A stretch of DNA of 64,000 nt, from positions 1 to 64,000 of the forward strand of contig NZ_CP092488.2 of the NCBI RefSeq assembly GCF_022430545.2, in the 5' to 3' direction. Below the pieces are notes generated by a model, which made no database searches, was not told where the DNA came from, and worked only from the letters and a program-made list of their open reading frames with translations. A program made the translations under genes and the position numbers. Positions 16,418 to 26,208 of the stretch are shown one piece after another (the stretch's first letter is position 1; each line of letters opens with the position of its first letter). This DNA is from Mycobacterium paraterrae (GTDB lineage Bacteria; Actinomycetota; Actinomycetes; Mycobacteriales; Mycobacteriaceae).

Positions 16418-16837
16418 CTACCTCAGCCACCGCTGCAGGTACTCCCGGTGATGCGGCGCCAGACGTACCAGTCGCTGCTCGTCGATGTTGAACGCGGCAA
16501 GCTGCGACTCGCCGATGACGGCGGGTTTGGACGCCGGGTCGGCGTTGACCGAACGCACTTCGTAGCCGAGGGTGAAATCGACCGCCCGCAACCGCTTCGT
16601 CCACATCGTCACCTGTAGCGGCGAATCGATCAGTCGCAGTTGACCTTTGTAGCTGACGCGGACGTCGGCGATCAGCAAACCGACTTCGAGAATGTCGGAC
16701 TCGAAAGCCGGTTTCAAGAACGGAACTCGCGCCTCTTCCATGATCGTGACCATGGTTGCGTGGTTGACATGCTGATACATGTCGATGTCCGACCACCGGA
16801 CCGGAACCGACGCCACGAATCCTGCTGGTTGACTCAA
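16418..16837 (-). CDS. Hot-dog-fold acyl-CoA thioesterase (Rv2475c)
   Basis: The 139-residue protein is of the 4-hydroxybenzoyl-CoA thioesterase/YbgC type: VRWSDIDMYQHVNHATMVTIMEEAR carries the usual Asp and the HVNHA helix, and DFTLGYEVRS and GESQLAAFN complete the fold. It hydrolyses acyl-CoA thioesters; the chain-length preference cannot be read from sequence. Its ATG overlaps the gdh stop by four bases (ATGA), which indicates translational coupling to gdh even though no metabolic link is obvious. Confidence 0.92.
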   Translation of the reverse strand: MSQPAGFVASVPVRWSDIDMYQHVNHATMVTIMEEARVPFLKPAFESDILEVGLLIADVRVSYKGQLRLIDSPLQVTMWTKRLRAVDFTLGYEVRSVNADPASKPAVIGESQLAAFNIDEQRLVRLAPHHREYLQRWLR

Positions 16838-19800
16838 CCCGCTGCTCCTCGCCCGCTGGTGCGCGTCATCGACCGGATCTGACGTGCCGCCACCGACAGT
16901 GTCGCCAGATCACGTTGTCCGCTTTGATAGATCTCTATCAATGTCCGCCGCGCCCGCTCGACCCGCGACGCGCTGATGTGTTCCCACTCGGCGATCTTCT
17001 CTTCACCGGTCTCGTCCGGCTCGCCTACCGCCAGCACGTCGAAACACAGCGAACGCAGTGACGCGTAGATGTCGTCACGAATCGCCAATCGCGCCAACGA
17101 ATGCCAACGGTCGGCGCGTGGAAGCTCGGACACCGCGGTGAGCAGGCCATCGGTACCCAGGCGATCCATCAGCGCGAAATAGGTGTCGGCAACCTCGGCG
17201 GGGTCGCGATCCTCGATGTCGGCGACGTCGATGATGTCGAGCAGACTGAAGCGGTACAGACCGACCGCCACCATGTAGGCGAGGTCCGCGGATGCGCCGT
17301 CGCGGGCGAACTCGGCGGCTTCCTTTTCGACGATCGCCTTGTCGTCACCGCGAAGCCACTCCGACATCCGCGGCGTCAGGGCCGCGACTTTGCTTGCGAA
17401 TCGGTTGATTTCGGCACCGACCGCCAGCGGCTGCGGACGGTAGTTGAGCAGCCAGCGTCCGGCGCGGTCGATCAGCCGTCGCGTGTCGAGCGTCATCTGA
17501 TCGGACAGTGCGATTGGCAGGCACTCCGAACGAATCCGGTGCCACAGCTCCTCCACTCCGAAGATCGCATCGGTGGCGGCGTAGGTGCGCACCGCATCCA
17601 CCGGGCTCACTCCGACGTCCTGAGTGATGCGGTAGTCGAAGCTGATACCCGCGGTGTCGACCAGATCGTTGACCAACATGGTAGTGACGATTTCGCGCCG
17701 CAGCTGGTGCGAGCGGATCGCCGGGCCGCACCGCTCGCGCAGCTGTGATGGGAAGTAGCGCGGGAGTTTGCCGGCGAATACCTCTTGGTCGGGTAGGTCG
17801 GTCTCCAGAAGTTCTTCCTTGAGAGTGAGTTTGACGTGCGCCATCAGGGTCGCGAGCTCCGGAGAGGTGAGGCCGATGCCGACCTCGAGCCGACGCGCGA
17901 TCTCCTTCTCCGACGGCAGGGCTTCCAATTCACGGTTGAGCCCCCGCTCGGCCACCAGATATCGGATCAGGTCGGCGTGCACGGGCAGCAGACTGGGTGC
18001 GTTGGCGCGGCTGGTGCCCATCAAGTCGTTCTGGTCGGCGTTGTCGGCCAGCACCAGCTGGGCGACCTCGTCGGTCATCGACTCGAGCAGTTGCGCGCGT
18101 TCGGCCGGATCGATCTTGCCCGCGGTGACTTGCGAATCGACCAGGATCTTGATGTTGACCTCGTGGTCCGAGCAATCGACGCCGGCGGAGTTGTCCATCG
18201 CATCGGTGTTGATCCGCCCGCCGCACAGGTCGAATTCGACCCGCCCGTGCGCCGTGACGCCGAGGTTGCCACCTTCCCCAATCACCTTGGCGCGCAACTG
18301 GTTTGCGTTCACCCGCAGCGCGTCGTTGGCCCGGTCACCGACGTCCGCGTCCGATTCCGCTTCGGCTTTGACGTAGGTGCCGATGCCGCCGTTGAACAAC
18401 AAATCAACGGGAGCCAGCAGGATCGCGCGCACCAGGTTCGGTGGCGTCATCTCGGTGACGTCGTCATCGATGCCCAGCGCGACGCGAACCTGCTCGCTAA
18501 TCGGAATGGACTTGTGTTCGCGGCTGAATACCCCGCCGCCCTCGCTGATCAGCGACGTGTCGTAGTCGGCCCAGCTGGATCGGGGCAAGTCGAACATCCG
18601 GCGCCGCTCCCGCCAGGAGGCTGCGGAGTCCGGATTGGGATCGACGAAGATGTGGCGATGGTCGAACGCGGCCAGCAGACGAATGTGCTTGGAAAGCAAC
18701 ATGCCATTGCCGAATACGTCGCCGCTCATGTCTCCGATACCGACGACGGTGAAGTCTTGCGTTTGGGTGTCGACGCCCATCTCCAGGAAGTGCCGCTTGA
18801 CCGCCTCCCACGCTCCTTTCGCGGTGATGCCCATCGCTTTGTGGTCGTAGCCGACGGACCCTCCGGAGGCGAAGGCGTCACCCAGCCAGAAGCCGTAGGA
18901 CTGCGCGACCTCGTTGGCGATGTCGGAGAACGTCGCGGTGCCTTTGTCGGCGGCGACCACCAAATAGGCGTCGTCGCCGTCCCGCCGCACGACTTCGAGT
19001 GGGGCGCTTACCTCGCGGGTGTTGTGGTCGACGTTGTCGGTGATGTCGAGAAGGCCCGAGATGAACAGCCGGTAGCAGGCGATGCCTTCGTTGCGATTCG
19101 CGTCGCGGTCGGCGGCGGCGTCTCCGGTGGGCAAGGGCGGCTGCTTGACGACGAACCCTCCCTTGGCGCCCACCGGCACGATCACCGCGTTCTTGACGGC
19201 CTGAGCCTTGACCAGGCCCAGTATTTCGGTGCGGAAGTCTTCTCGACGGTCCGACCAGCGCAGGCCGCCGCGCGCGACGAATCCGAATCGCAGGTGCACT
19301 CCCTCGACGCGCGGCGAGTAAACGAAGATTTCGAACTTGGGGCGCGGCAGCGGGAGTTCGTTGATGAGCTGAGCGTCGAGCTTGAGCGACAACACATTCT
19401 GGCTGCGGGCCGAATCCGGGCGAGTCACAAAGTAATTGGTGCGTAGCGTCGCCTGGATCAGCTCGGCGAATGCCCGCAGGACGCGGTCGGTGTCCATGCT
19501 GACCAGCGCGTCGATGTCCGCGGCGACGGCCGCCGCCGCGGCCTGGGCGTCGCGGGTCCTCGGCGAACTGGAGGGGTCGGGGTCGAATAAGGCCTCGAAC
19601 AGCGCGACCAACGCGCTTGCGGTGCGGGGGTTTTCGTTGACCACCGATTCGATGTGCGATTGGCTGTAGGGGAAGCCGGCCTGCCGGAGGTACTTCGCGT
19701 AGGCCCGGAGCAGCACCACCTGCTGCCAGGTCAGGCCGGCCCGCAGGACCAGTTCGTTGAACCGGTCGATTTCGGCGCGGCCTTCCCAGATCGCGGTCAC

Positions 19801-21633
19801 CGCGTCGGCGAAGCGCTGGGCTGTCGCCTCCCGCTCCGGGCCGGGTGGGCCCAACGGGACGGTGGGCAGCGGGGTGATCTTGAATTGGTAGATCCAGATC
19901 GGCAACCCGTCAGGCCGCGTGACGGTGAACGGCCGTTCCTCGAGTACCTCTACGCCCATCGACTGCAGCATTGGAAGCAGCTCACTCAACGACGCTGTTC
20001 GGCCGCCCAAATACCATGTCAGGCGGACGGTTTCGTCGTAGTCGTGATCGGAGAGCACCAATTTGACCGAGTCGTCGGTCAGCTCGTCGAAGATCGCGAT
20101 GTCGCTGATCGCATCCGTCGGGGTGACGAATTGTTTGTAGGCTTCAGAGAACGATCCCGCGTAATGCTCGGCCTCGATGAGTTCGACGCCGCCGGCGGCG
20201 GCCTCGGTGATCAGCCGGTCGGACCAGGTCCGTGCGGCTTCGGTGAGCAGCGACTGAAGCCTGGCCCGGTTGCTGTCCGACGTGTCTATCTTCGCCGCGG
20301 CAACGTCACCGAGGCGCACCATGAAATGCAGCAGCGCCCAGGGTGATTCGGTGACACGGGCAGTGAATTCGAGACTGGTCCCACCGAATTCCCGGACCAG
20401 GATGTCCTCGATCTCCAGCCGCACTGCCGTCGTGTAGCGGTCGCGCGGCAGGTAGACTAGACACGACACGAAATACTCCAGGCGGTCGGCCCGCAGGAAC
20501 AGCAGTGCCCGGCGCCCCGATCCCAGGTCGACCACCGACTTCGCCATCGTGAAGAGCTGCTCGGCGCTGCGCGCGAAAAGCTCGGAGCGGGGCACGGTTT
20601 GGATGACGTCGAGCACCAACTGGCCCGGATGTGCGGGATCGAGGTCCGCCAGGCTCAGCACCTCGTGGACCCGGCGGGAGATGATCGGGATTTCCAGGAC
20701 ATCGGCGTTCATCGCCGCAACGGTGAACAGGCCGATGAGCCGATGCTCGAAGACATCGCCGTCGACGTTCTCGCGGACGGCGAACACATAGGGGTAGGCG
20801 CCGAAGCGCAGGTAGCTGGCGACATCAGTCTGCGCGAGCGCCAGCAACTCGTGGTCCAGGGTCAAACGTGGCCGGGAACCCGTGCGGCGGCGCAGGACTC
20901 CGAGGCTGGCCGTCGCGGCGTCACCGGAGACGCGTCCGTCGCTCACCGGGCAGCGCTGGTATCCCAACAGGGTGAAGTGCCCTCCGGCCAGCCACCGCAA
21001 CAGTGTCGCGACGTCGGCGTTGTCGCTTCCCGGGTAGTGGCCGGCGGCATTGTTTTCCACGTCGTCGGCGAGATTCTCGAGGACGGTGATCATCGCCGTC
21101 GCGTCCGCCGCCACCCGTCGCAGGTCGGCGAGCACACCCGGCAGCAGGCGCTCGGCCTCGTGCAACGCATCGCGGTCGACCGACGGTGAAAGCTGGACGT
21201 GGACCCAGGTTTCGTCGATCCCGCCGCCGGCCGGTTCCCGTGCGCCGATCGCGACCAGGTCGCCGGCGTCATCGCGGGTCACCCGGAAGACCGGGTTCAT
21301 AATCGCGGTGTAAGCCACCCCGAGCCGATGCAACAGCACGGTCACCGAATCCATCAGCATTGCGCCCTCGTCGGTGACCACCTGCAGCGCAGGACCGAAG
21401 CCGCCATTGTCGTCGGGCGGGTAGACCGCGACTCGGCTCTCCCCCTCCGGCCGGTGCGCACCGAGCCGGTAGTGGGCGCCCAGCAGGGCCGGTGTCACCG
21501 TGGGCAGCTCGGCGTCGGTGTCGGCCTCGTCTTTGTGGGGACCCTGGTAGCTGTCTGCGTAGGCGGCCGAGATCCACTCGGGGATCTCGTGGTTGTCGCT
21601 GAACTCCGTCCAGGCCTGCGCGTCAACCGTCAT
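16834..21633 (-). CDS. gdh: NAD-dependent glutamate dehydrogenase, large (180 kDa) class
   Basis: From ATG 21633 (MTVDAQAWTEFSDNHEIPEWIS) the protein has 1599 residues, near the 1624 of Rv2476c. An in-frame start at 21657 would add eight residues. The N-terminal half holds the ACT-like regulatory domains of the L-180 class. The catalytic centre includes RGGLRWSDRREDFRTEILGLVKAQAVKNAVIVPVGAKGGFVVK and VVGIGDMSGDVFGNGMLLS, followed by KVIGEGGNLGVTAHGRVEF. It deaminates glutamate to 2-oxoglutarate with NAD+. In mycobacteria this enzyme is inhibited by unphosphorylated GarA, under control of PknG. Downstream genes Rv2475c and Rv2474c follow without a gap. Confidence 0.97.
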   Translation of the reverse strand: MTVDAQAWTEFSDNHEIPEWISAAYADSYQGPHKDEADTDAELPTVTPALLGAHYRLGAHRPEGESRVAVYPPDDNGGFGPALQVVTDEGAMLMDSVTVLLHRLGVAYTAIMNPVFRVTRDDAGDLVAIGAREPAGGGIDETWVHVQLSPSVDRDALHEAERLLPGVLADLRRVAADATAMITVLENLADDVENNAAGHYPGSDNADVATLLRWLAGGHFTLLGYQRCPVSDGRVSGDAATASLGVLRRRTGSRPRLTLDHELLALAQTDVASYLRFGAYPYVFAVRENVDGDVFEHRLIGLFTVAAMNADVLEIPIISRRVHEVLSLADLDPAHPGQLVLDVIQTVPRSELFARSAEQLFTMAKSVVDLGSGRRALLFLRADRLEYFVSCLVYLPRDRYTTAVRLEIEDILVREFGGTSLEFTARVTESPWALLHFMVRLGDVAAAKIDTSDSNRARLQSLLTEAARTWSDRLITEAAAGGVELIEAEHYAGSFSEAYKQFVTPTDAISDIAIFDELTDDSVKLVLSDHDYDETVRLTWYLGGRTASLSELLPMLQSMGVEVLEERPFTVTRPDGLPIWIYQFKITPLPTVPLGPPGPEREATAQRFADAVTAIWEGRAEIDRFNELVLRAGLTWQQVVLLRAYAKYLRQAGFPYSQSHIESVVNENPRTASALVALFEALFDPDPSSSPRTRDAQAAAAAVAADIDALVSMDTDRVLRAFAELIQATLRTNYFVTRPDSARSQNVLSLKLDAQLINELPLPRPKFEIFVYSPRVEGVHLRFGFVARGGLRWSDRREDFRTEILGLVKAQAVKNAVIVPVGAKGGFVVKQPPLPTGDAAADRDANRNEGIACYRLFISGLLDITDNVDHNTREVSAPLEVVRRDGDDAYLVVAADKGTATFSDIANEVAQSYGFWLGDAFASGGSVGYDHKAMGITAKGAWEAVKRHFLEMGVDTQTQDFTVVGIGDMSGDVFGNGMLLSKHIRLLAAFDHRHIFVDPNPDSAASWRERRRMFDLPRSSWADYDTSLISEGGGVFSREHKSIPISEQVRVALGIDDDVTEMTPPNLVRAILLAPVDLLFNGGIGTYVKAEAESDADVGDRANDALRVNANQLRAKVIGEGGNLGVTAHGRVEFDLCGGRINTDAMDNSAGVDCSDHEVNIKILVDSQVTAGKIDPAERAQLLESMTDEVAQLVLADNADQNDLMGTSRANAPSLLPVHADLIRYLVAERGLNRELEALPSEKEIARRLEVGIGLTSPELATLMAHVKLTLKEELLETDLPDQEVFAGKLPRYFPSQLRERCGPAIRSHQLRREIVTTMLVNDLVDTAGISFDYRITQDVGVSPVDAVRTYAATDAIFGVEELWHRIRSECLPIALSDQMTLDTRRLIDRAGRWLLNYRPQPLAVGAEINRFASKVAALTPRMSEWLRGDDKAIVEKEAAEFARDGASADLAYMVAVGLYRFSLLDIIDVADIEDRDPAEVADTYFALMDRLGTDGLLTAVSELPRADRWHSLARLAIRDDIYASLRSLCFDVLAVGEPDETGEEKIAEWEHISASRVERARRTLIEIYQSGQRDLATLSVAARQIRSMTRTSGRGAAG

Positions 21634-21681
21634 GCCGACCGCTTTCGGCGCACGCATACCGACGATGGCATGCCCGCGACA

Positions 21682-23358
<1,677 letters not shown>

Positions 23359-23439
23359 GCCGCGGTGTTGCCTTTCTGATTGCGAGGTAGTGCTCGCGAC
23401 CATCCTAGGCATCCTGTCCGGCACCGCTGCGGGCCGCAG

Positions 23440-23886
23440 CTAAGCCGACAGTGCTAGCGGCGCCTCCTCGGCCGGCTCGTCGTCGGCGGTCTTGGGTTCC
23501 TTCACCTCATCAATGGGCGTCGATCCGGCCGCGACGGTCTTCTCGACGCGCGCGATGCAACGCGAGAGATCAGGGCCGACCGCGGTGGCGCGCATCTCCA
23601 ACGTCGAACGTTGATTGCCCTCGCGGTCCTCGTATTCGCTCGTGTAGACGTGCCCTACGACGATCACCGGTGAGCCCTTGCGCAGCGATGCGCCAACGCC
23701 GGAGACCAGCCGGCCCCAGCAGTTGACCGTGACGAACAGCGAGTTTCCGGCCTCCCAATTTCCGTCGGCCCCGCGACGCCGAGAGTTGCTCGCCACCCGA
23801 AATTTCGTCACCTCTTGGTCACCGACCGCGCGACGGATCGGGTCGTTGACGATGTTGCCGACCACGGTCAGCGATGTTTCGAACAT
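23440..23886 (-). CDS. ssb2: Second single-stranded DNA-binding protein SsbB
   Basis: The start is ATG 23886, preceded by AGGAAAGG; the 148-residue product begins MFETSLTVVGNIVNDPIRR. The OB fold covers about residues 1-105 (VTKFRVASNSRRRG, NSLFVTVNCWGRL, KGSPVIVVGHVYTSEYEDREGN). The tail is short, acidic in the middle, and ends APLALSA, so it lacks the acidic tip ending in Pro-Phe by which the main Ssb recruits repair and replication proteins. This fits the paralogue SsbB (Rv2478c), not the essential Ssb. It is followed by ettA, 81 bp away on the same strand. Confidence 0.93.
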   Translation of the reverse strand: MFETSLTVVGNIVNDPIRRAVGDQEVTKFRVASNSRRRGADGNWEAGNSLFVTVNCWGRLVSGVGASLRKGSPVIVVGHVYTSEYEDREGNQRSTLEMRATAVGPDLSRCIARVEKTVAAGSTPIDEVKEPKTADDEPAEEAPLALSA

Positions 23887-24062
23887 TCTGTTTCCTTTCC
23901 TCGATGACGGCGCATCGCCGCCTTGTACTGCGTCCATTCACGGCGCAACCCCCGACAGATCGGTCGGCCTGCCGCAACGGCGCGGCCTTGCTGTGGAGTA
24001 AGCCTCGGGTGTGGACAAGACGTCAGGCTGGCCGCGTGCGTCCGCGCCACTCGGCGTGTGTC

Positions 24063-24121
24063 GTGCCCAGCTTCGAGCGACAATCGCGCACTCTGCGAAG
24101 TTGTCGCTCTGAGGCGGGCAC
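24063..24121. repeat. Dispersed palindromic repeat, copy A
   Basis: A 59-bp imperfect inverted repeat: outer arms GTGCCC (24063) and GGGCAC (to 24121), inner arms AGCGACAA (24076-24083) and TTGTCGCT (24101-24108), separated by 17 bases. It lies in the non-coding gap between ssb2 and the CopD/CtaG gene. A second copy with the same arms and spacing is at 62527-62586. As RNA it would form a long stem-loop from either strand. Confidence 0.7.
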
Positions 24122-24171
24122 TTCGCCCGCCCCGACCTTTGCCGGGACTGATGTGGCGAGTGTGGCGAAAG

Positions 24172-26184
24172 TTATCGCTGGCCGGAAGTGTCGCGGCGAG
24201 CCAGTTCGGCGAGCATCGCGTTGTAGGCCGCCAGGTCGGCGTCGTCGTCGCGGTCGGCGGCGCGGTCCAACCGACGGGCGGTTCGCTGGTCGCTGCGCGT
24301 CCACTGGACCAGCAGCGCGATCATCACCACGACCAGCGGTATTTCGCCTGCGGCCCAAGCCATTCCACCGCCGAGCCGCTGATCACCCATCAGGTCGGTG
24401 TGCCAGCTCAGGTGCAGCGACCGGTAGAAGTTCTCGCCGAGCACCTTCTCCATGCTCATCAGGACGATCGCGAAAAATGCGTGCAACGGCAGCGACGCGA
24501 ACACCACCGCCACCTTGGCCAGCGGCGGGATCGGCCGTGGGGTTGGGTCGACACCGATGACCACCCAGTAGAACAGGTAGCCGCTCAGCAAAAAGTGCAC
24601 ATTCATCACGACGTGGCCGATGTGGCTGCCGACTGCGACGTCGAACAGCCCGCCGAGGTAGAGCCCGTAGAACCCGGCCACGAACAGCGCCGTCGCGACC
24701 ACCGGATTCGTCAGGAAGTGGGAGATCTTGCTGTGCAAGGCGGCCAGAATCCATTCCCGCATACCGGGTGGTTCGCCGCGGCCCGCGGGCGGCAACGCGC
24801 GGAGTGCCAGGCCGACCGGTCCCCCCAACACGAGCAGGATGGGGACCAGCATCGACAGCGTCATGTGCGCGGCCATGTGCATGCTGAACATCGCGGGCAT
24901 GTAGCGGCCCATCCCCGACGAGCTGACAAACAGCAGCGTCGTACACCCCAGCAGCCACGACACCGTCCGACCCGTCGGCCACGCATCGCCGCGACGGCGC
25001 AGGCGGCGCACCCCGGCCAGATACAGCGCCGCAAAGACGATGGCCGCCGAGCCGAAAATCAGGTCGAAACGCCAGTCGAAAAGCACTCGCATCGGCGTAG
25101 GTGGTCCGTCGAAGTCGTAGCCGATTTTCACGTCGGTGATCGACGGCACACCGATCGGCAGCGGCGGCGGCGGCGTGCGGCCCAAGCCGACCGCGACCCC
25201 GAAAGTGAGACCGAAGACCGCCGCCTCGATGAGCGCGAGCCGGATCAGCTGGCCGCGCGAACTCGGATCGGCATGCAGCGCCGCGACTCCGACGCGGCGT
25301 TGCCGCCAGCCGACGACGCCGAGCAGACACAGCGCGACGAACTTGACTAAGACCAGGCGCCCGTAATCACTGGACAGCAGATCGGACGGGCGGACCCGCA
25401 CCAGGGCGTTGACCACGCCACTGACGGCCATCGCGCCGAAGCACCACACCGCGATCGTGGAGAACCGCCGCGCGGCCAGATCGGCGTGCCCGCCGCCGCG
25501 CATCACGTGCGTCAGTAACGCCAGCAGCCCGCCGGCCCATAACGCGCCCGCCACCAGATGGATGAGCAGGCTGTTGGTGGCCAAGTCATGGGACCCACCG
25601 GCCGACGAGTGCCCCGTCAGGCCCAGCGGTATCAGCGTCACCAGCGACCCCGCCACCAGCAGCGGCGTCCACGACCAGCGCAACACCGGGAGGCTCGCCA
25701 GCGTCAGCACCGCAGCCAACAACGCGGTCCAACGCCAGGCGGCCGAGATGTTGATGATGCCGGCCAGCGACCAGAGATTCGCCGGGTTCAGGTGCGCGGT
25801 GAACGGCTGCCCTGACACGTCGGAAATAGTCAGCGGAATCAGGAGCGCGGCGCATACCGCCCATGTCCCGGCGGCCACCGTCCCGACCCGCAGTGCGCGG
25901 TAGCCGTCGGCGTCCAGGACGCCGTTTTCCTGCGGCGGCACCAGAAATGCAGCGGTCAAGAACGATCCGACGGCGATTACCGCGGCGATCTCACCGGCGG
26001 CCCGGACGAACGGCAGCCCGATCGTGGTCACCGGGCCGGGATTCGGCAGTCCGGTGGCGGTCAGAGCCGCCGCCAGTGACAGCGCCCCGATGCCCGCGGC
26101 CGTGCACCCGGCCAGCGCGGCCACCGCGATGAGCAGCGGCCATGCCGACGCCCGGCGGGAGCCTGGCGGCGCGGTGACGGTCAT
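24172..26184 (-). CDS. CopD-CtaG fusion membrane protein (copper/cytochrome oxidase assembly type)
   Basis: The polytopic protein has 670 residues from ATG 26184. The N-terminal half (about 30-330) has eight or so hydrophobic segments with the CopD-type motif HLVAGALWAGGLLALL and the DYGRLVLVKFVALCLLGVVGWRQRR helix. The C-terminal half is a Caa3/CtaG-like domain (SMHMAAHMTLSMLVPILLVLGGPVGLALRALPP, SHIGHVVMNVHFLLSGYLFYWVVIGVDP, HLSWHTDLMGDQRLGGGMAWAAGE) rich in His and Met within helices. These are candidate copper ligands. M. tuberculosis has a protein of this architecture as Rv0102 at a different locus. A role in copper delivery to cytochrome oxidase or copper tolerance follows from the families, not from direct evidence here. 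Confidence 0.88.
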   Translation of the reverse strand: MTVTAPPGSRRASAWPLLIAVAALAGCTAAGIGALSLAAALTATGLPNPGPVTTIGLPFVRAAGEIAAVIAVGSFLTAAFLVPPQENGVLDADGYRALRVGTVAAGTWAVCAALLIPLTISDVSGQPFTAHLNPANLWSLAGIINISAAWRWTALLAAVLTLASLPVLRWSWTPLLVAGSLVTLIPLGLTGHSSAGGSHDLATNSLLIHLVAGALWAGGLLALLTHVMRGGGHADLAARRFSTIAVWCFGAMAVSGVVNALVRVRPSDLLSSDYGRLVLVKFVALCLLGVVGWRQRRVGVAALHADPSSRGQLIRLALIEAAVFGLTFGVAVGLGRTPPPPLPIGVPSITDVKIGYDFDGPPTPMRVLFDWRFDLIFGSAAIVFAALYLAGVRRLRRRGDAWPTGRTVSWLLGCTTLLFVSSSGMGRYMPAMFSMHMAAHMTLSMLVPILLVLGGPVGLALRALPPAGRGEPPGMREWILAALHSKISHFLTNPVVATALFVAGFYGLYLGGLFDVAVGSHIGHVVMNVHFLLSGYLFYWVVIGVDPTPRPIPPLAKVAVVFASLPLHAFFAIVLMSMEKVLGENFYRSLHLSWHTDLMGDQRLGGGMAWAAGEIPLVVVMIALLVQWTRSDQRTARRLDRAADRDDDADLAAYNAMLAELARRDTSGQR

Positions 26185-26208
26185 ACCCAAAGGGTACGGG
26201 CGCGTTAC

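Noticed and set aside
17836..19446. A 536-codon plus-strand frame inside gdh
   Set aside because: It is antisense to the conserved catalytic centre of glutamate dehydrogenase and has shadow-type composition.
23923..25350. A 475-codon plus-strand frame opposite the CopD/CtaG gene
   Set aside because: The His/Gln/Arg-rich sequence is the antisense of hydrophobic helices; the minus-strand frame has clear membrane-domain motifs.
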